A stretch of 57,925 bases of DNA from Holophagales bacterium (GTDB lineage: Bacteria > Acidobacteriota > Thermoanaerobaculia > Multivoradales > Multivoraceae): NCBI GenBank assembly GCA_009845425.1, contig VXZQ01000008.1, forward strand, positions 1 through 57,925, read 5' to 3'. The translations under genes were made by a program, and so were the position numbers. The notes beneath the pieces are model-generated. The model was not told the origin of the DNA. It saw nothing but the letters and a program-made list of their open reading frames with translations, and searched no databases. Shown here in pieces: positions 33,610 to 41,539 of the stretch (position 1 is its first letter; each line of letters starts with the position of its first letter).

Positions 33610-34875
33610 CTACGCCTCCCGGATCCAGCGCAGTAGTTCCCGCGGGCTGGGCCGGCTGCCCTGACTGAGGATGCCGACCTTGTAGATCCTGCCCGCCACC
33701 CAGGCCGAGCCCCAGACGGTCAGCGCCATCAGCACGATCGAGACGGCGACCATCCAGGCGGGTACATCCCCCATCACGGCTCGGGGGTACATCATGATCG
33801 GGCTGAAGAAGGGAAACAGGGCCACCCAGTTCATCCACTGCATGTTGTTTCCCTGGAACGTCATCATCTGCAGCATGAACGGAATGATGATCAGGAAGAT
33901 GAGGGGCGCCTGGGTCTGGCCCGCTTCCTGGAGGTTCCTGCACATCGCGCCGACCGCGGCGAACAGGCTCGAGTAGAGGAAGTAGCCGAGCAGGAAGAAG
34001 ACGACGAGCAGCAGAACGGCGCCGGGGCCCGGCAGGTACTGCCGGAACTGAGCCAGTTCTTCGAAATCCGAGGCGGCGGCGATCAAGGTCGGCAACGCAA
34101 GGCTGGCCAGCAGGGCCACGCAGCCGATCCAGATCGCCACCTGGGTGAGCCCGACGGCTCCGACCCCCACGATCTTGCCCAGCATGAGCTGCCACGGTCG
34201 CAGCGACGAGATCACCAGTTCGACGACCCGGCTCTGCTTCTCCTCGAGGACGGACTGCAGCGTCTGGGCGCCGTAGGCGAGCATCATGATGTAGAGGATG
34301 ATGCCGCCTGCGATGCCGGTGATCATTCCGGTGATCCGTTCGGCCTCGGCTTCTTCCGCTTCCTCCTCGTCTAGGCCCACCGGTTCGTACTCCAGCGAGC
34401 CGCCCTGGAACAGCCGCCGCACCGATTCGCCGTCCTCCATCTCGCCGAGACGCAGGTCGACGACCTCCTCGACGATGGCCGCGCGCATCAACTGGCTGCG
34501 CACTCCGCCCGGCGGTTCCTTCGACCGGTAGGCGAAGACGGCTTCGCTGGCCGTCGTGTCGTCGAGCAGGATGTAGGCCTCGAGTTCCTCGTCCAGTACC
34601 TGCTGGTCCAGGTCCTCGGTGTCGGTCCCGGGCGCGGCCAGTTCCACGTCGTATCCGGCCCGATCCAGCGCTTGCTGCACGCGTTCGCCAAGTTGTCCGT
34701 TCAGGTCGATCAGGGCGATCTGTCGCTCCGACTGCTCGGAGAGGACCGCCACGAAGCCGACGACCGCCATGATGCCGATGATGAGCAGCGGCATGCCCAG
34801 CGTCGACAGGATGAACGCCCTCGTCTTGACGCGCTCCACGTACTCCCGGCGGATCACCGACCAGACCTGCTTCAT
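33610..34875 (-). CDS. ABC transporter permease (NatB/ABC-2 type)
   Basis: The product (421 aa) is an ABC-2 permease of the sodium-export NatB type. It has one N-terminal helix (TRAFILSTLGMPLLIIGIMA), a large extracytoplasmic domain (about 45-175), then five or six helices, with the hallmark MMLAYGAQTLQSVLEEKQSRVVELV at about residue 205 and a C-terminal helix (MALTVWGSAWVAGRIY). It overlaps the upstream ATPase gene by four bases (ATGA), so the two subunits are coupled. Export of sodium, lipids or antibiotics is possible; the substrate is not visible. Confidence 0.9.
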   Translation of the reverse strand: MKQVWSVIRREYVERVKTRAFILSTLGMPLLIIGIMAVVGFVAVLSEQSERQIALIDLNGQLGERVQQALDRAGYDVELAAPGTDTEDLDQQVLDEELEAYILLDDTTASEAVFAYRSKEPPGGVRSQLMRAAIVEEVVDLRLGEMEDGESVRRLFQGGSLEYEPVGLDEEEAEEAEAERITGMITGIAGGIILYIMMLAYGAQTLQSVLEEKQSRVVELVISSLRPWQLMLGKIVGVGAVGLTQVAIWIGCVALLASLALPTLIAAASDFEELAQFRQYLPGPGAVLLLVVFFLLGYFLYSSLFAAVGAMCRNLQEAGQTQAPLIFLIIIPFMLQMMTFQGNNMQWMNWVALFPFFSPIMMYPRAVMGDVPAWMVAVSIVLMALTVWGSAWVAGRIYKVGILSQGSRPSPRELLRWIREA

Positions 34876-35822
34876 GACGCACCTCCCGTCTGTGGAGGGG
34901 CATTGTCTTCGGCTGGTTCTCCGGCATGGCGGACGAAGATCTCGTGCAGCCGCGGTTCGAGCAGCTCGAACCTGCGGAGGCTGGCTCCCTCCGCCGCGAC
35001 CTTGGCGAGAAGCTCGTCGGTCGGCACACCATCTCGCAGCGTCAGGTGGAGCGCGTCGCCGGCCTCTTCGACCTCCGAAACGCCGGGCCAGGTGGCAACC
35101 GGGGGAGCCTCGCCTTCGAACTCCACCGCCACGACGCCCGTGCGCTCGCGGCGCTTCAACTCCTTCAGGTCGTCGTCGAGCACCTTGCGCGCTCGCGAGA
35201 TGAGGCAGACCCGCTCGCAGAGCCGCTCGGCCTGCTCCATGAGATGGGTGGAGAAGAGGATCGTCTTGCCGCGCTCCCTCTCCTCGAGGACGATCTCCTC
35301 CAGTACATCCTGGTTGATGGGATCGAGGCCGCTGAAGGGCTCGTCCAGGATCAGCAGCTCCGGATCATGGAGCACCGTGGAGATGAACTGCACCTTCTGC
35401 TGCATCCCCTTCGACAGCGCCTGCACCTTCTTGGACGTCCATTCGCTGAGCCCCAGACGCTCCAGCCATTCCTCGGCCCGGGTGCGGGCGAGGGGTCGCG
35501 CGACGCCGCGGATCTCGCCGAAGAAGACGAGCTGGTCGAGGACCTTCATTTTCTCGTAGACCCCGCGCTCCTCGGGCAGGTAGCCGACCCGGCTGCGGCG
35601 GGCGAAGTCGGGAGCGCCGCCGAAGAGCTCCACCGAGCCGCCGTCGGGCAGGAGGATGCCCATCATCATGCGGATGGTCGTCGTCTTGCCCGAGCCGTTG
35701 GGTCCCAGCAGGCCGTAGATGGTCCCGGGCTCGATGGCGAGATCGAAGTCATCGACCGCGGTGTGGGCGCCGAACGTCTTGCGGACGCCGGAGAGGCGTA
35801 CAACGGTTCCGTTCTGAGTCAT
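34872..35822 (-). CDS. ABC transporter ATP-binding protein (NatA-like)
   Basis: The product (316 aa) has Walker A GPNGSGKTTT, the signature LSKGMQQKVQ, Walker B LLILDEPFSGLDP and the switch His in LFSTHLMEQAE. The C-terminal DUF4162-like domain (residues about 220-300) is normal for NatA-type subunits that pair with ABC-2 permeases. The neighbouring permease gene overlaps by four bases, forming a two-gene transporter operon on the minus strand. Start ATG 35822. A short divergent region separates it from the dehalogenase-like gene. Confidence 0.92.
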   Translation of the reverse strand: MTQNGTVVRLSGVRKTFGAHTAVDDFDLAIEPGTIYGLLGPNGSGKTTTIRMMMGILLPDGGSVELFGGAPDFARRSRVGYLPEERGVYEKMKVLDQLVFFGEIRGVARPLARTRAEEWLERLGLSEWTSKKVQALSKGMQQKVQFISTVLHDPELLILDEPFSGLDPINQDVLEEIVLEERERGKTILFSTHLMEQAERLCERVCLISRARKVLDDDLKELKRRERTGVVAVEFEGEAPPVATWPGVSEVEEAGDALHLTLRDGVPTDELLAKVAAEGASLRRFELLEPRLHEIFVRHAGEPAEDNAPPQTGGAS

Positions 35823-35937
35823 CTGGAACTACTCCGTTCGCGGGGGCGGAGAGAGGATAGTCGATCGGTCTCCTGGCCGCCGGTTAGGCTACGTCGACAT
35901 TCTCAAGGCCCGGGGACGACAGAACGGAGGACGCGAG

Positions 35938-36957
35938 ATGAAGAGATCACGGAGAAACCTCGTTGCGACGGCGAGCCTGGTCGCCATCGCTTTGACCTTC
36001 GCGACGATGGCGACACCCGCCCTGGCCGAGGAGATTCGCCCGGGCGTGTACCGCACGCCCGACGCCCGCTTCGAGAATCTGCCCGGCTTCGACTTCGAGC
36101 CGCACTACCAGGAGATCGACGGTTACCGCGTCCACTACCTCGACGAGGGGCCGGCCGACGGCGAAGTGATTCTGCTGATCCACGGCGAGCCGACCTGGGC
36201 GTACCTGTTCCGGAAGATGATCCCAGTTCTCGTCGAAGCGGGCCATCGCTGCATCGTGCCCGACCTCATCGGCTTCGGGCGTTCGGACAAGCCGGCGAGC
36301 ATGGACACCCACACCTACAAGTTCCACGTCGACGCGATGACCAAGCTGGTCGAGGCGCTCGACGTGCGGCAGGCGACCTTCTTCGGCCAGGACTGGGGCA
36401 GCCTGATCGGCCTGCGGGTCGTGGCGGAGAACGAGGAGCGCTTCGCGCGGGTCGTCCTCTCAAACGCCGGTCTGCCGGTCGGCAGGGCGGCCGGTCCGGA
36501 GGACTTTCCGGAGAACAGCGCCTTCATTCGCTGGAAGCGCCGGAACCAGGCGATGATCGACGCTGGCGACATTCCCACGGGCCGCTTGCTCGCGACCAAC
36601 ACGGGCGACCCGTCGATCGCGACCGCCTACGACGCGCCGTTCCCCGAGCCTGCCTACAAGGCCGGGGCGCTGATCATGCCGCAGCGGGTGCCGGTCTTTG
36701 CCGACGATCCGGCCAACGAGGCGAACCGCAAGGCCTGGGAGGTGTTCGAGAGCTGGGAGAAGCCCTTCCTGACGGCCTACGGCGACAGCGACCCGATCAC
36801 GCGCGGCGGCGAGGTGCCGTTCCAGCGACGGGTGCCCGGCGCCCAGGGCCAGGCCCATGTGAAGGTCGAAGGCGCGGGCCACTTCATCCAGGAGACCCAC
36901 GGCGAGGAGCTGGCGGGGATCATCAACGAGTTCATCGCCGCGAATCCGGTGGAGTAG
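35938..36957 (+). CDS. Haloalkane-dehalogenase-like alpha/beta hydrolase with signal peptide
   Basis: The product (339 aa) has a signal peptide (about 1-30, core LVATASLVAIALTFATMATPALA), then the haloalkane dehalogenase pattern: HGEPTW at about 82-87, IVPDLIGFGRSDKP, the nucleophile Asp152 in FFGQDWGS with the adjacent halide-binding Trp153, an acid Asp near 283-285 in YGDSDPIT and the base His315 in GAGHFIQE. Family enzymes hydrolyse carbon-halogen bonds to alcohols, usually in the cytoplasm, so export is uncommon. The full catalytic set suggests activity, but whether the natural substrate is halogenated is not provable here. ATG 35938 follows GGAGGACGCGAG. Confidence 0.85.
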   Translation: MKRSRRNLVATASLVAIALTFATMATPALAEEIRPGVYRTPDARFENLPGFDFEPHYQEIDGYRVHYLDEGPADGEVILLIHGEPTWAYLFRKMIPVLVEAGHRCIVPDLIGFGRSDKPASMDTHTYKFHVDAMTKLVEALDVRQATFFGQDWGSLIGLRVVAENEERFARVVLSNAGLPVGRAAGPEDFPENSAFIRWKRRNQAMIDAGDIPTGRLLATNTGDPSIATAYDAPFPEPAYKAGALIMPQRVPVFADDPANEANRKAWEVFESWEKPFLTAYGDSDPITRGGEVPFQRRVPGAQGQAHVKVEGAGHFIQETHGEELAGIINEFIAANPVE

Positions 36958-36989
36958 GGGCGGCCGAGGACCGTCGCCCGGCGAACCGG

Positions 36990-37550
36990 ATGGCGGAGAA
37001 CGCTCACGTTGCCCTGCTGCGGGGCATCAACGTCGGCGGCAAGAACAGGCTGCTCATGAGCGACCTCTCTGCGATGTTCGTGGACGCGGGCTGCGCCGAT
37101 GTCCGGACGTACATCCAGAGCGGCAACGTCGTCTTCCGGGCAGATCCGGAGTTGGCGCGCCTCGTGCCCGACGTCATCGGTGCGGCGATCGCGGAGCGCT
37201 TCGGGTATCGGGTGCCGGTGCTGACCCGAACGGCCGGCCAACTTGCCGCGATCGTGCGGGAGAACCCGTTCTTGCGGGGCGGAGCCGACACCGGGAAGCT
37301 GCACCTCGGGTTCCTGGCGGAGCCGCCGGAAGCTGTGGCCATCGACTCACTCGATCGCGACCGCTCGCCTCCGGACGAGTTCGCCGTGCTGGGCCGGGAG
37401 GTCTACTTCCACTGTCCCTTGGGGCTCGCGCGCACGAAGTTCACGACCCCGTACTTCGAATCGAAGCTGTCGACGATCATGACCGTGCGGAACTGGAGAA
37501 CCGTGTTGAGGCTCCGTGAGATGACTGCCGGCCTTGGCGGTTGCAGGTGA
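36990..37550 (+). CDS. DUF1697 protein
   Basis: The product (186 aa) starts at ATG 36990, though the frame is open much further upstream without coding character. It opens HVALLRGINVGGKNRLLMSD, then contains YIQSGNVVF and a C-terminal TKFTTPYFESKLSTIMTVRN with WRTVLRLREM. These are the standard DUF1697 motifs. The family is cytoplasmic and uncharacterised, fused in some organisms to other domains. It ends in a GTGA overlap with the P-loop gene that follows, so they are coupled, which may hint at a shared role. Confidence 0.88.
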   Translation: MAENAHVALLRGINVGGKNRLLMSDLSAMFVDAGCADVRTYIQSGNVVFRADPELARLVPDVIGAAIAERFGYRVPVLTRTAGQLAAIVRENPFLRGGADTGKLHLGFLAEPPEAVAIDSLDRDRSPPDEFAVLGREVYFHCPLGLARTKFTTPYFESKLSTIMTVRNWRTVLRLREMTAGLGGCR

Positions 37551-38128
37551 CTGAGGGATCCTGTCGCGAGTCCCCTCGCGTCGACCGGTCCGGCTTGCAG
37601 CGTACGGTTGTCATCGGTACGACCGGCTCAGGCAAGACCACCGTGGCAGTACGGCTCGCAACCACTCTCGGAGCGCCGTATGTGGAGTTGGACGCCATCA
37701 ACTGGCAACCCAACTGGGTGGGGCTGATGGACACGGATGTCTCCCTGTTCCGGTCGCGAGTGGCGGAAGCAGTAAGGAGCGACACCTGGGTCGTTGACGG
37801 CAACTACAGCGCCGTCCGGGATCTGATCTGGCCGAGAGCAACCGCCATCGTGTGGCTGGACTACTCCTTCAGCTTGATCCTTTGGCGGCTACTCCGTCGG
37901 ACGCTTCAAAGGACGTTGGGCGGTAGGACGCTCTGGGCGGGCAACCGGGAAACGGTGTGGCGCGCATTCAGCCACGATTCGATTCTTCTGTGGGCGTTCA
38001 AGTCCCACTGGCGGCGCCGGCGTTCGCTATGCCGGCTCTTCAAGGAACCGGAGCAGGCCCACTTCGTAGTGATCCGAATGAAGCGTTCGGCCGATACCGA
38101 ACGGTGGCTTCGCGGCTTGCCTGGCTAG
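37547..38128 (+). CDS. P-loop kinase-like protein (adenylate-kinase/FlaR-like)
   Basis: The product (193 aa) has a Walker A VIGTTGSGKTTVA (about 22-34) with ELDAINWQPNWV and a WVVDGNYSAVRDLIWPRA segment. It matches the small adenylate-kinase-like P-loop proteins often annotated as topology modulation (FlaR-like). The middle, with WLDYSFSLILWRLLRRTLQR and the following WAGNRETVW, is typical of that family. GTG 37547 forms a GTGA overlap with the DUF1697 stop and is preferred to TTG 37541. Nucleotide phosphorylation is likely; the substrate is unknown. Confidence 0.8.
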   Translation: MTEGSCRESPRVDRSGLQRTVVIGTTGSGKTTVAVRLATTLGAPYVELDAINWQPNWVGLMDTDVSLFRSRVAEAVRSDTWVVDGNYSAVRDLIWPRATAIVWLDYSFSLILWRLLRRTLQRTLGGRTLWAGNRETVWRAFSHDSILLWAFKSHWRRRRSLCRLFKEPEQAHFVVIRMKRSADTERWLRGLPG

Positions 38129-38204
38129 AAGCGCGTCTGGAGCGTAGTCCCGGGCGCTACGGTCCCCGCCACCAACGTTCCGGTCTTAGTCGGGTGCGGC
38201 TTTT

Positions 38205-38588
38205 CTAGGTTGAGTAGTCGAGATCGGCCGGGTGGCAGTTTCGGTGGTCGGGTTCCGGATCGACCGGGAAGCGTTTCGCGGCGATCGTCGTGCGGCCCTG
38301 GACGAGCGCCTTGGCCACGCGGTGCATCCCGTCCATCACCCGGCCGTCCATGCCCAGGATGATCGGGTGCGCGAGGTCCGTCGCCTCGATCAGCGCCATG
38401 TGTTCGACGACGGACCGGACAGTCGGCCGGAAGTGGTCGCGATCGAACCAGTAGACCTGGTCGATCTCGGCGATGTCGGCCAGGGACACCTCTTCGACGG
38501 GCAGGTCGGCGCTCAGTTCGATGAGGCGCTGGACGTCCCAGGCCTTCTGGCCGCCCTCGTCGGGCATGAAGTGGTACTGGCGCCGCAT
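38205..38588 (-). CDS. ParB-like hypothetical protein
   Basis: The product (127 aa) contains KAWDVQRLIELSADLPVEEV, VYWFDRDHFRP, then LAHPIILGMDGRVMDGMHRV followed by AKALVQGRTTIAAK. The DGRVMDGMHR pattern recalls the N-terminal ParB/Srx fold used in nucleotide-binding ParB-like domains, but the protein is too short for partition and has no HTH. It is a widespread conserved hypothetical family. It faces the P-loop gene tail to tail and is transcribed divergently from the VOC protein gene. Function is unknown. Confidence 0.75.
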   Translation of the reverse strand: MRRQYHFMPDEGGQKAWDVQRLIELSADLPVEEVSLADIAEIDQVYWFDRDHFRPTVRSVVEHMALIEATDLAHPIILGMDGRVMDGMHRVAKALVQGRTTIAAKRFPVDPEPDHRNCHPADLDYST

Positions 38589-38683
38589 TCCCGCAGGCTA
38601 TCGGTCGATAGGCCGCCAACCGGGCGCGGTATGCTCGCCGGCCTCTGTTGACAGTGAGTTCGATGCTCAGAAGGGAGCTTGGG

Positions 38684-39151
38684 ATGTCGAAGTGGACCGT
38701 TCGGGCCTTGGTGTTTGCAGTGTTGTTGTGCGTGTGCGTCCCGGTGATGGCGGGAGACGAGAAGTCCGACGCTTCGTTGGGGCTGGTGGCCATCAACGTG
38801 GCGGACCTCGAGCGGTCCGAGAAGTACTACGCCGAGGTGCTGGGCTTCACTCGTGCCTGGCAGTACCCGCCGGACTCGGACGATCCGATCGAGATCGGCC
38901 TGGTGGCGCCCGGCGGTGGAGCAGGCCTCGCTCTGGCCCATCTCAATGACGATCCGCTCCCGGAGGGCAGGGGCAGCTATGGCCGGATCATCGTCAACAC
39001 GGCGAACGCCAAGGCTCTGGCGAAGAAGGCCGAGGCGGCTGGTTCCACGCTCCGGTGGGTCACCATTCCCGGTGACAACCCGCCGACGATCGTGTTCTTC
39101 CGCGATCCGGACGGCTACGAGATCGAGCTGTACCAGGCTGCGTCGCAGTAG
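38684..39151 (+). CDS. VOC-family protein with signal peptide
   Basis: The product (155 aa) starts at ATG 38684 with GGGAG six bases upstream. A frame continues back to 38648 without a better site. The signal peptide (KWTVRALVFAVLLCVCVPVMA) is followed by a glyoxalase/bleomycin-resistance fold: LVAINVADLERSEKYYAEVL, VAPGGGAGLALAHLND and the closing FFRDPDGYEIELYQAA with the metal-ligand-type Glu in EIELYQ. The family binds a metal to isomerise or cleave small molecules. Being exported is unusual for VOC proteins and may point to periplasmic detoxification; the substrate is unknown. Confidence 0.82.
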   Translation: MSKWTVRALVFAVLLCVCVPVMAGDEKSDASLGLVAINVADLERSEKYYAEVLGFTRAWQYPPDSDDPIEIGLVAPGGGAGLALAHLNDDPLPEGRGSYGRIIVNTANAKALAKKAEAAGSTLRWVTIPGDNPPTIVFFRDPDGYEIELYQAASQ

Positions 39152-39175
39152 CGGCGGCGCGTCCCGCTACTGGCC

Positions 39176-39985
39176 TCAGCGCAAAGCGGCGATCAGAGCG
39201 ATCGTCAGCGCCAGCAGGGCCTCGAACACGACGAACGCCAGGAACCCCAGAGCAAGAGCGACGAAGCGCACGATCAGCCCTGCCCAACCGCCGCCGTACA
39301 CGCGGCGCATCGCCGCCACCAGGTAGAGGAGCAAAGCGATCGTCACCACGACCATCGCGATCGAACGCGCAATCCCCGTCATCAGCAGTGGCAGGAGCGT
39401 GACTACGACGAGGAAGGTCCCATAGTGGCAGCCGAAGGCGAGATGCTCCTGCACGTATCGCCTCCAGTAGAGAAGCTTGAGCAGCACCATGATCGCAAGT
39501 GGGCTGAGCAGGTTCAGGATCGGGAAGGTCGTGTCCAGGCTTCGATTGAAGCGCGCCTGGAAGAGCGGGTCGTGTAGATCGGCTACTCCCTCCAGGGCCT
39601 CTTCCAGCGCCGCGACGTTCTCTTCGGCTGCGCCAGCCAGCATCGTCTCGATATCCGAGATGCCGAGCAGGTTCATCGCAGCGAGGACGACGGCACTCGC
39701 TGCGACGTAGAGCCGGATCGGCGAGGTGTACGCCAGCCGCCGCCCGGCCACGTACTCGGCGGTCAGGCGTCCCGGCGAGGAGAACAGCCGCGGCAGCGTC
39801 CGCAGCAGCCGGATGTCGAGGACGGCCACCTGGCGGCCGAGGTCGGTCAGCCAGTGATGGAGGGGCCGCAGCGGGGGGCGGTTCTTCGCGCCGCACCGGG
39901 AGCAGAACTTCCCGGCGAGAGGCTCTCCGCACTCAAGGCAGAGTGCCTGCAGCAGGTCGCCGGACTGTTCTCGTGTCTCCGCCAC
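39176..39985 (-). CDS. DUF3667 membrane protein with zinc ribbon
   Basis: The product (269 aa) has an N-terminal zinc ribbon (CLECGEPLAGKFCSRCG, two CxxC knuckles), then PLHHWLTDLGRQVAVLD and LPRLFSSPGRLTAEYVAGRR, the DUF3667 signature. Four membrane helices follow (about 88-105, 160-180, 195-215 and 235-260). The family is of unknown function and is often found in acidobacterial, bacteroidetal and gammaproteobacterial genomes. It lies 81 bases downstream of the decarboxylase gene on the same strand, so co-transcription is possible. Confidence 0.88.
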   Translation of the reverse strand: MAETREQSGDLLQALCLECGEPLAGKFCSRCGAKNRPPLRPLHHWLTDLGRQVAVLDIRLLRTLPRLFSSPGRLTAEYVAGRRLAYTSPIRLYVAASAVVLAAMNLLGISDIETMLAGAAEENVAALEEALEGVADLHDPLFQARFNRSLDTTFPILNLLSPLAIMVLLKLLYWRRYVQEHLAFGCHYGTFLVVVTLLPLLMTGIARSIAMVVVTIALLLYLVAAMRRVYGGGWAGLIVRFVALALGFLAFVVFEALLALTIALIAALR

Positions 39986-40066
39986 TTTCCCGCACGATCA
40001 TGCCAGACGGCGACGGCGATCGCGGGATTCCCGGCGGCTGCCACGCTCCCGGTTTCTGATCAACAG

Positions 40067-41482
40067 TCAGGCCCGCAGTTCCCTGCCGATCTCCAGAACG
40101 CGGTCCAGGATCTGCATGACGTCGTCCTCGGTGGTGCGGGTGTTCAGCACGCAGAACCGCAGTGAGAACCGGTCGCCGAGCCGTGTGGAGGCGATCATCG
40201 CGAATCCCGACTGGACAATGCGGTCCTGGATCTGGCGGTTCAGCTCGTCGAGCCGTTCATCGGAAACGGGTGGCTCCGTGGTAGGGTCCCGGTAACGAAA
40301 ACAGACCACGCCCAGGCTCGGCGGCGCCCGAAGCTCCAGTTCGTCCTCGCGTGCGATCCGATCCGCTGCGCTCGCGGCGATGCTCATGGCCGCGGCGATG
40401 GCGTGCCGGTGCGCGGCCAGACCGTAGCGCTGGACCGACAGCCATACGCGCAGGGCACGAAACGCGCGGGTGAGCTGGAGCCCGCGGTTGCAGAAGTTCA
40501 CCTGCCGGGTGCCGAGATCGGTGTCCTGCATGTAGTCGGGCAGAATGCGAAAGGCTGACTCCAGGCGGGTGACGTCGCGGGCCATGAGGCAGCCCGTCTC
40601 GTAGGGCTGCATGAGCCACTTGTGCGGGTCGAGCGTCACGCTATCGGCCAGTTCGAGGCCCTGGAGCAGAGGTCGGACTTCCGGATCGAGGACGGCAAAG
40701 CCGCCGTACGCGGCGTCTATGTGGTTCCAGAGCCCTTCCGCTCGAGCGATCTCCGCCAGCTCCACCAGGGGATCGATGGCGCCGGTGTTCGTTGTGCCGG
40801 CGTTCGACACGAGGCAGAACGGTTCCAGGCCCGCCTGGCGGTCTCGACGTACGGCTTCCAGCAGGGCAGCCGGAACGATCCGAAACTCCTCGTCGGTGGC
40901 CAGGACCCGTATCCGGGACGGATCGACACCGGCAATCCGCGCGGCGCGCCCCACCGAGCCGTGTGCCTGGTCGGAGATGTAGACCACGCCGCGCCGGGGG
41001 TTTCCGGCGGCTTCGCGCGCCGCCACGACGGCGAGCAGATTGGCGGCCGATCCGCCGCTCGTGAACAGGCCGCCCGCGCCTTCCGGGTAGCCCAGCCAGT
41101 CTCGGAACCAGTCGGTGACCGTGAGTTCGATCTGGGAAGGTCCCGCGGACGCCAGCCAGGTTCCCTGGAAGACGTTGTACCCGCTGATCAGGAAGCTGGC
41201 CAGCACGGAGGCCCAGGAGGGACTGGCGGGCACGAAGGCGAGAAAGCGCGGGTGGTCGATCCGCGCCGCGAGCGGCATCATGTCGCGAACAACGGTGTCG
41301 AGCAGTGGTTCCAGATCCTGCCCCTCCTCGGGAGGAGGTCCGTCGAGCAACGCCTCGGTGGCATCCCGCGGCGCCGTCTGGAACGCCTTGTCGTCCCCGA
41401 GTTCACTCAGGCGCTCGACGATCGCGTCGACCACCCGGTAACCGGACCGGCGCATCTCCTCGCGATCTTCGAGGATGGACAT
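40067..41482 (-). CDS. PLP-dependent decarboxylase (group II, aromatic amino-acid type)
   Basis: The product (471 aa) opens with the group II pattern MRRSGYRVVDAIVERLSEL and contains GGSAANLLAVVAAREAAG (PLP-phosphate pocket), HIDAAYGGFAVLDPE with the Asp that stacks on the cofactor, and the Schiff-base Lys288 in LDPHKWLMQPYETG. The C-terminus (VSDERLDELNRQIQDRIV, GDRFSLRFCVLNTRTTEDDV) matches tyrosine/DOPA decarboxylase relatives. The likely reaction is removal of CO2 from an aromatic or similar amino acid to form an amine. It lies 57 bases after the MFS gene and may be the last member of that cluster or an independent gene. Confidence 0.9.
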   Translation of the reverse strand: MSILEDREEMRRSGYRVVDAIVERLSELGDDKAFQTAPRDATEALLDGPPPEEGQDLEPLLDTVVRDMMPLAARIDHPRFLAFVPASPSWASVLASFLISGYNVFQGTWLASAGPSQIELTVTDWFRDWLGYPEGAGGLFTSGGSAANLLAVVAAREAAGNPRRGVVYISDQAHGSVGRAARIAGVDPSRIRVLATDEEFRIVPAALLEAVRRDRQAGLEPFCLVSNAGTTNTGAIDPLVELAEIARAEGLWNHIDAAYGGFAVLDPEVRPLLQGLELADSVTLDPHKWLMQPYETGCLMARDVTRLESAFRILPDYMQDTDLGTRQVNFCNRGLQLTRAFRALRVWLSVQRYGLAAHRHAIAAAMSIAASAADRIAREDELELRAPPSLGVVCFRYRDPTTEPPVSDERLDELNRQIQDRIVQSGFAMIASTRLGDRFSLRFCVLNTRTTEDDVMQILDRVLEIGRELRA

Positions 41483-41539
41483 GTGTTGGTGGTAGCGGAG
41501 GTCCTCAGCGCGGAGCGGGTCTGACCCCGCCGGCCGCGA

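Noticed and set aside
34926..36989. The long upstream extension of the DUF1697 frame (open from 34926)
   Set aside because: It runs antisense through the ABC ATPase and out of frame through the dehalogenase gene; family similarity begins only at ATG 36990.
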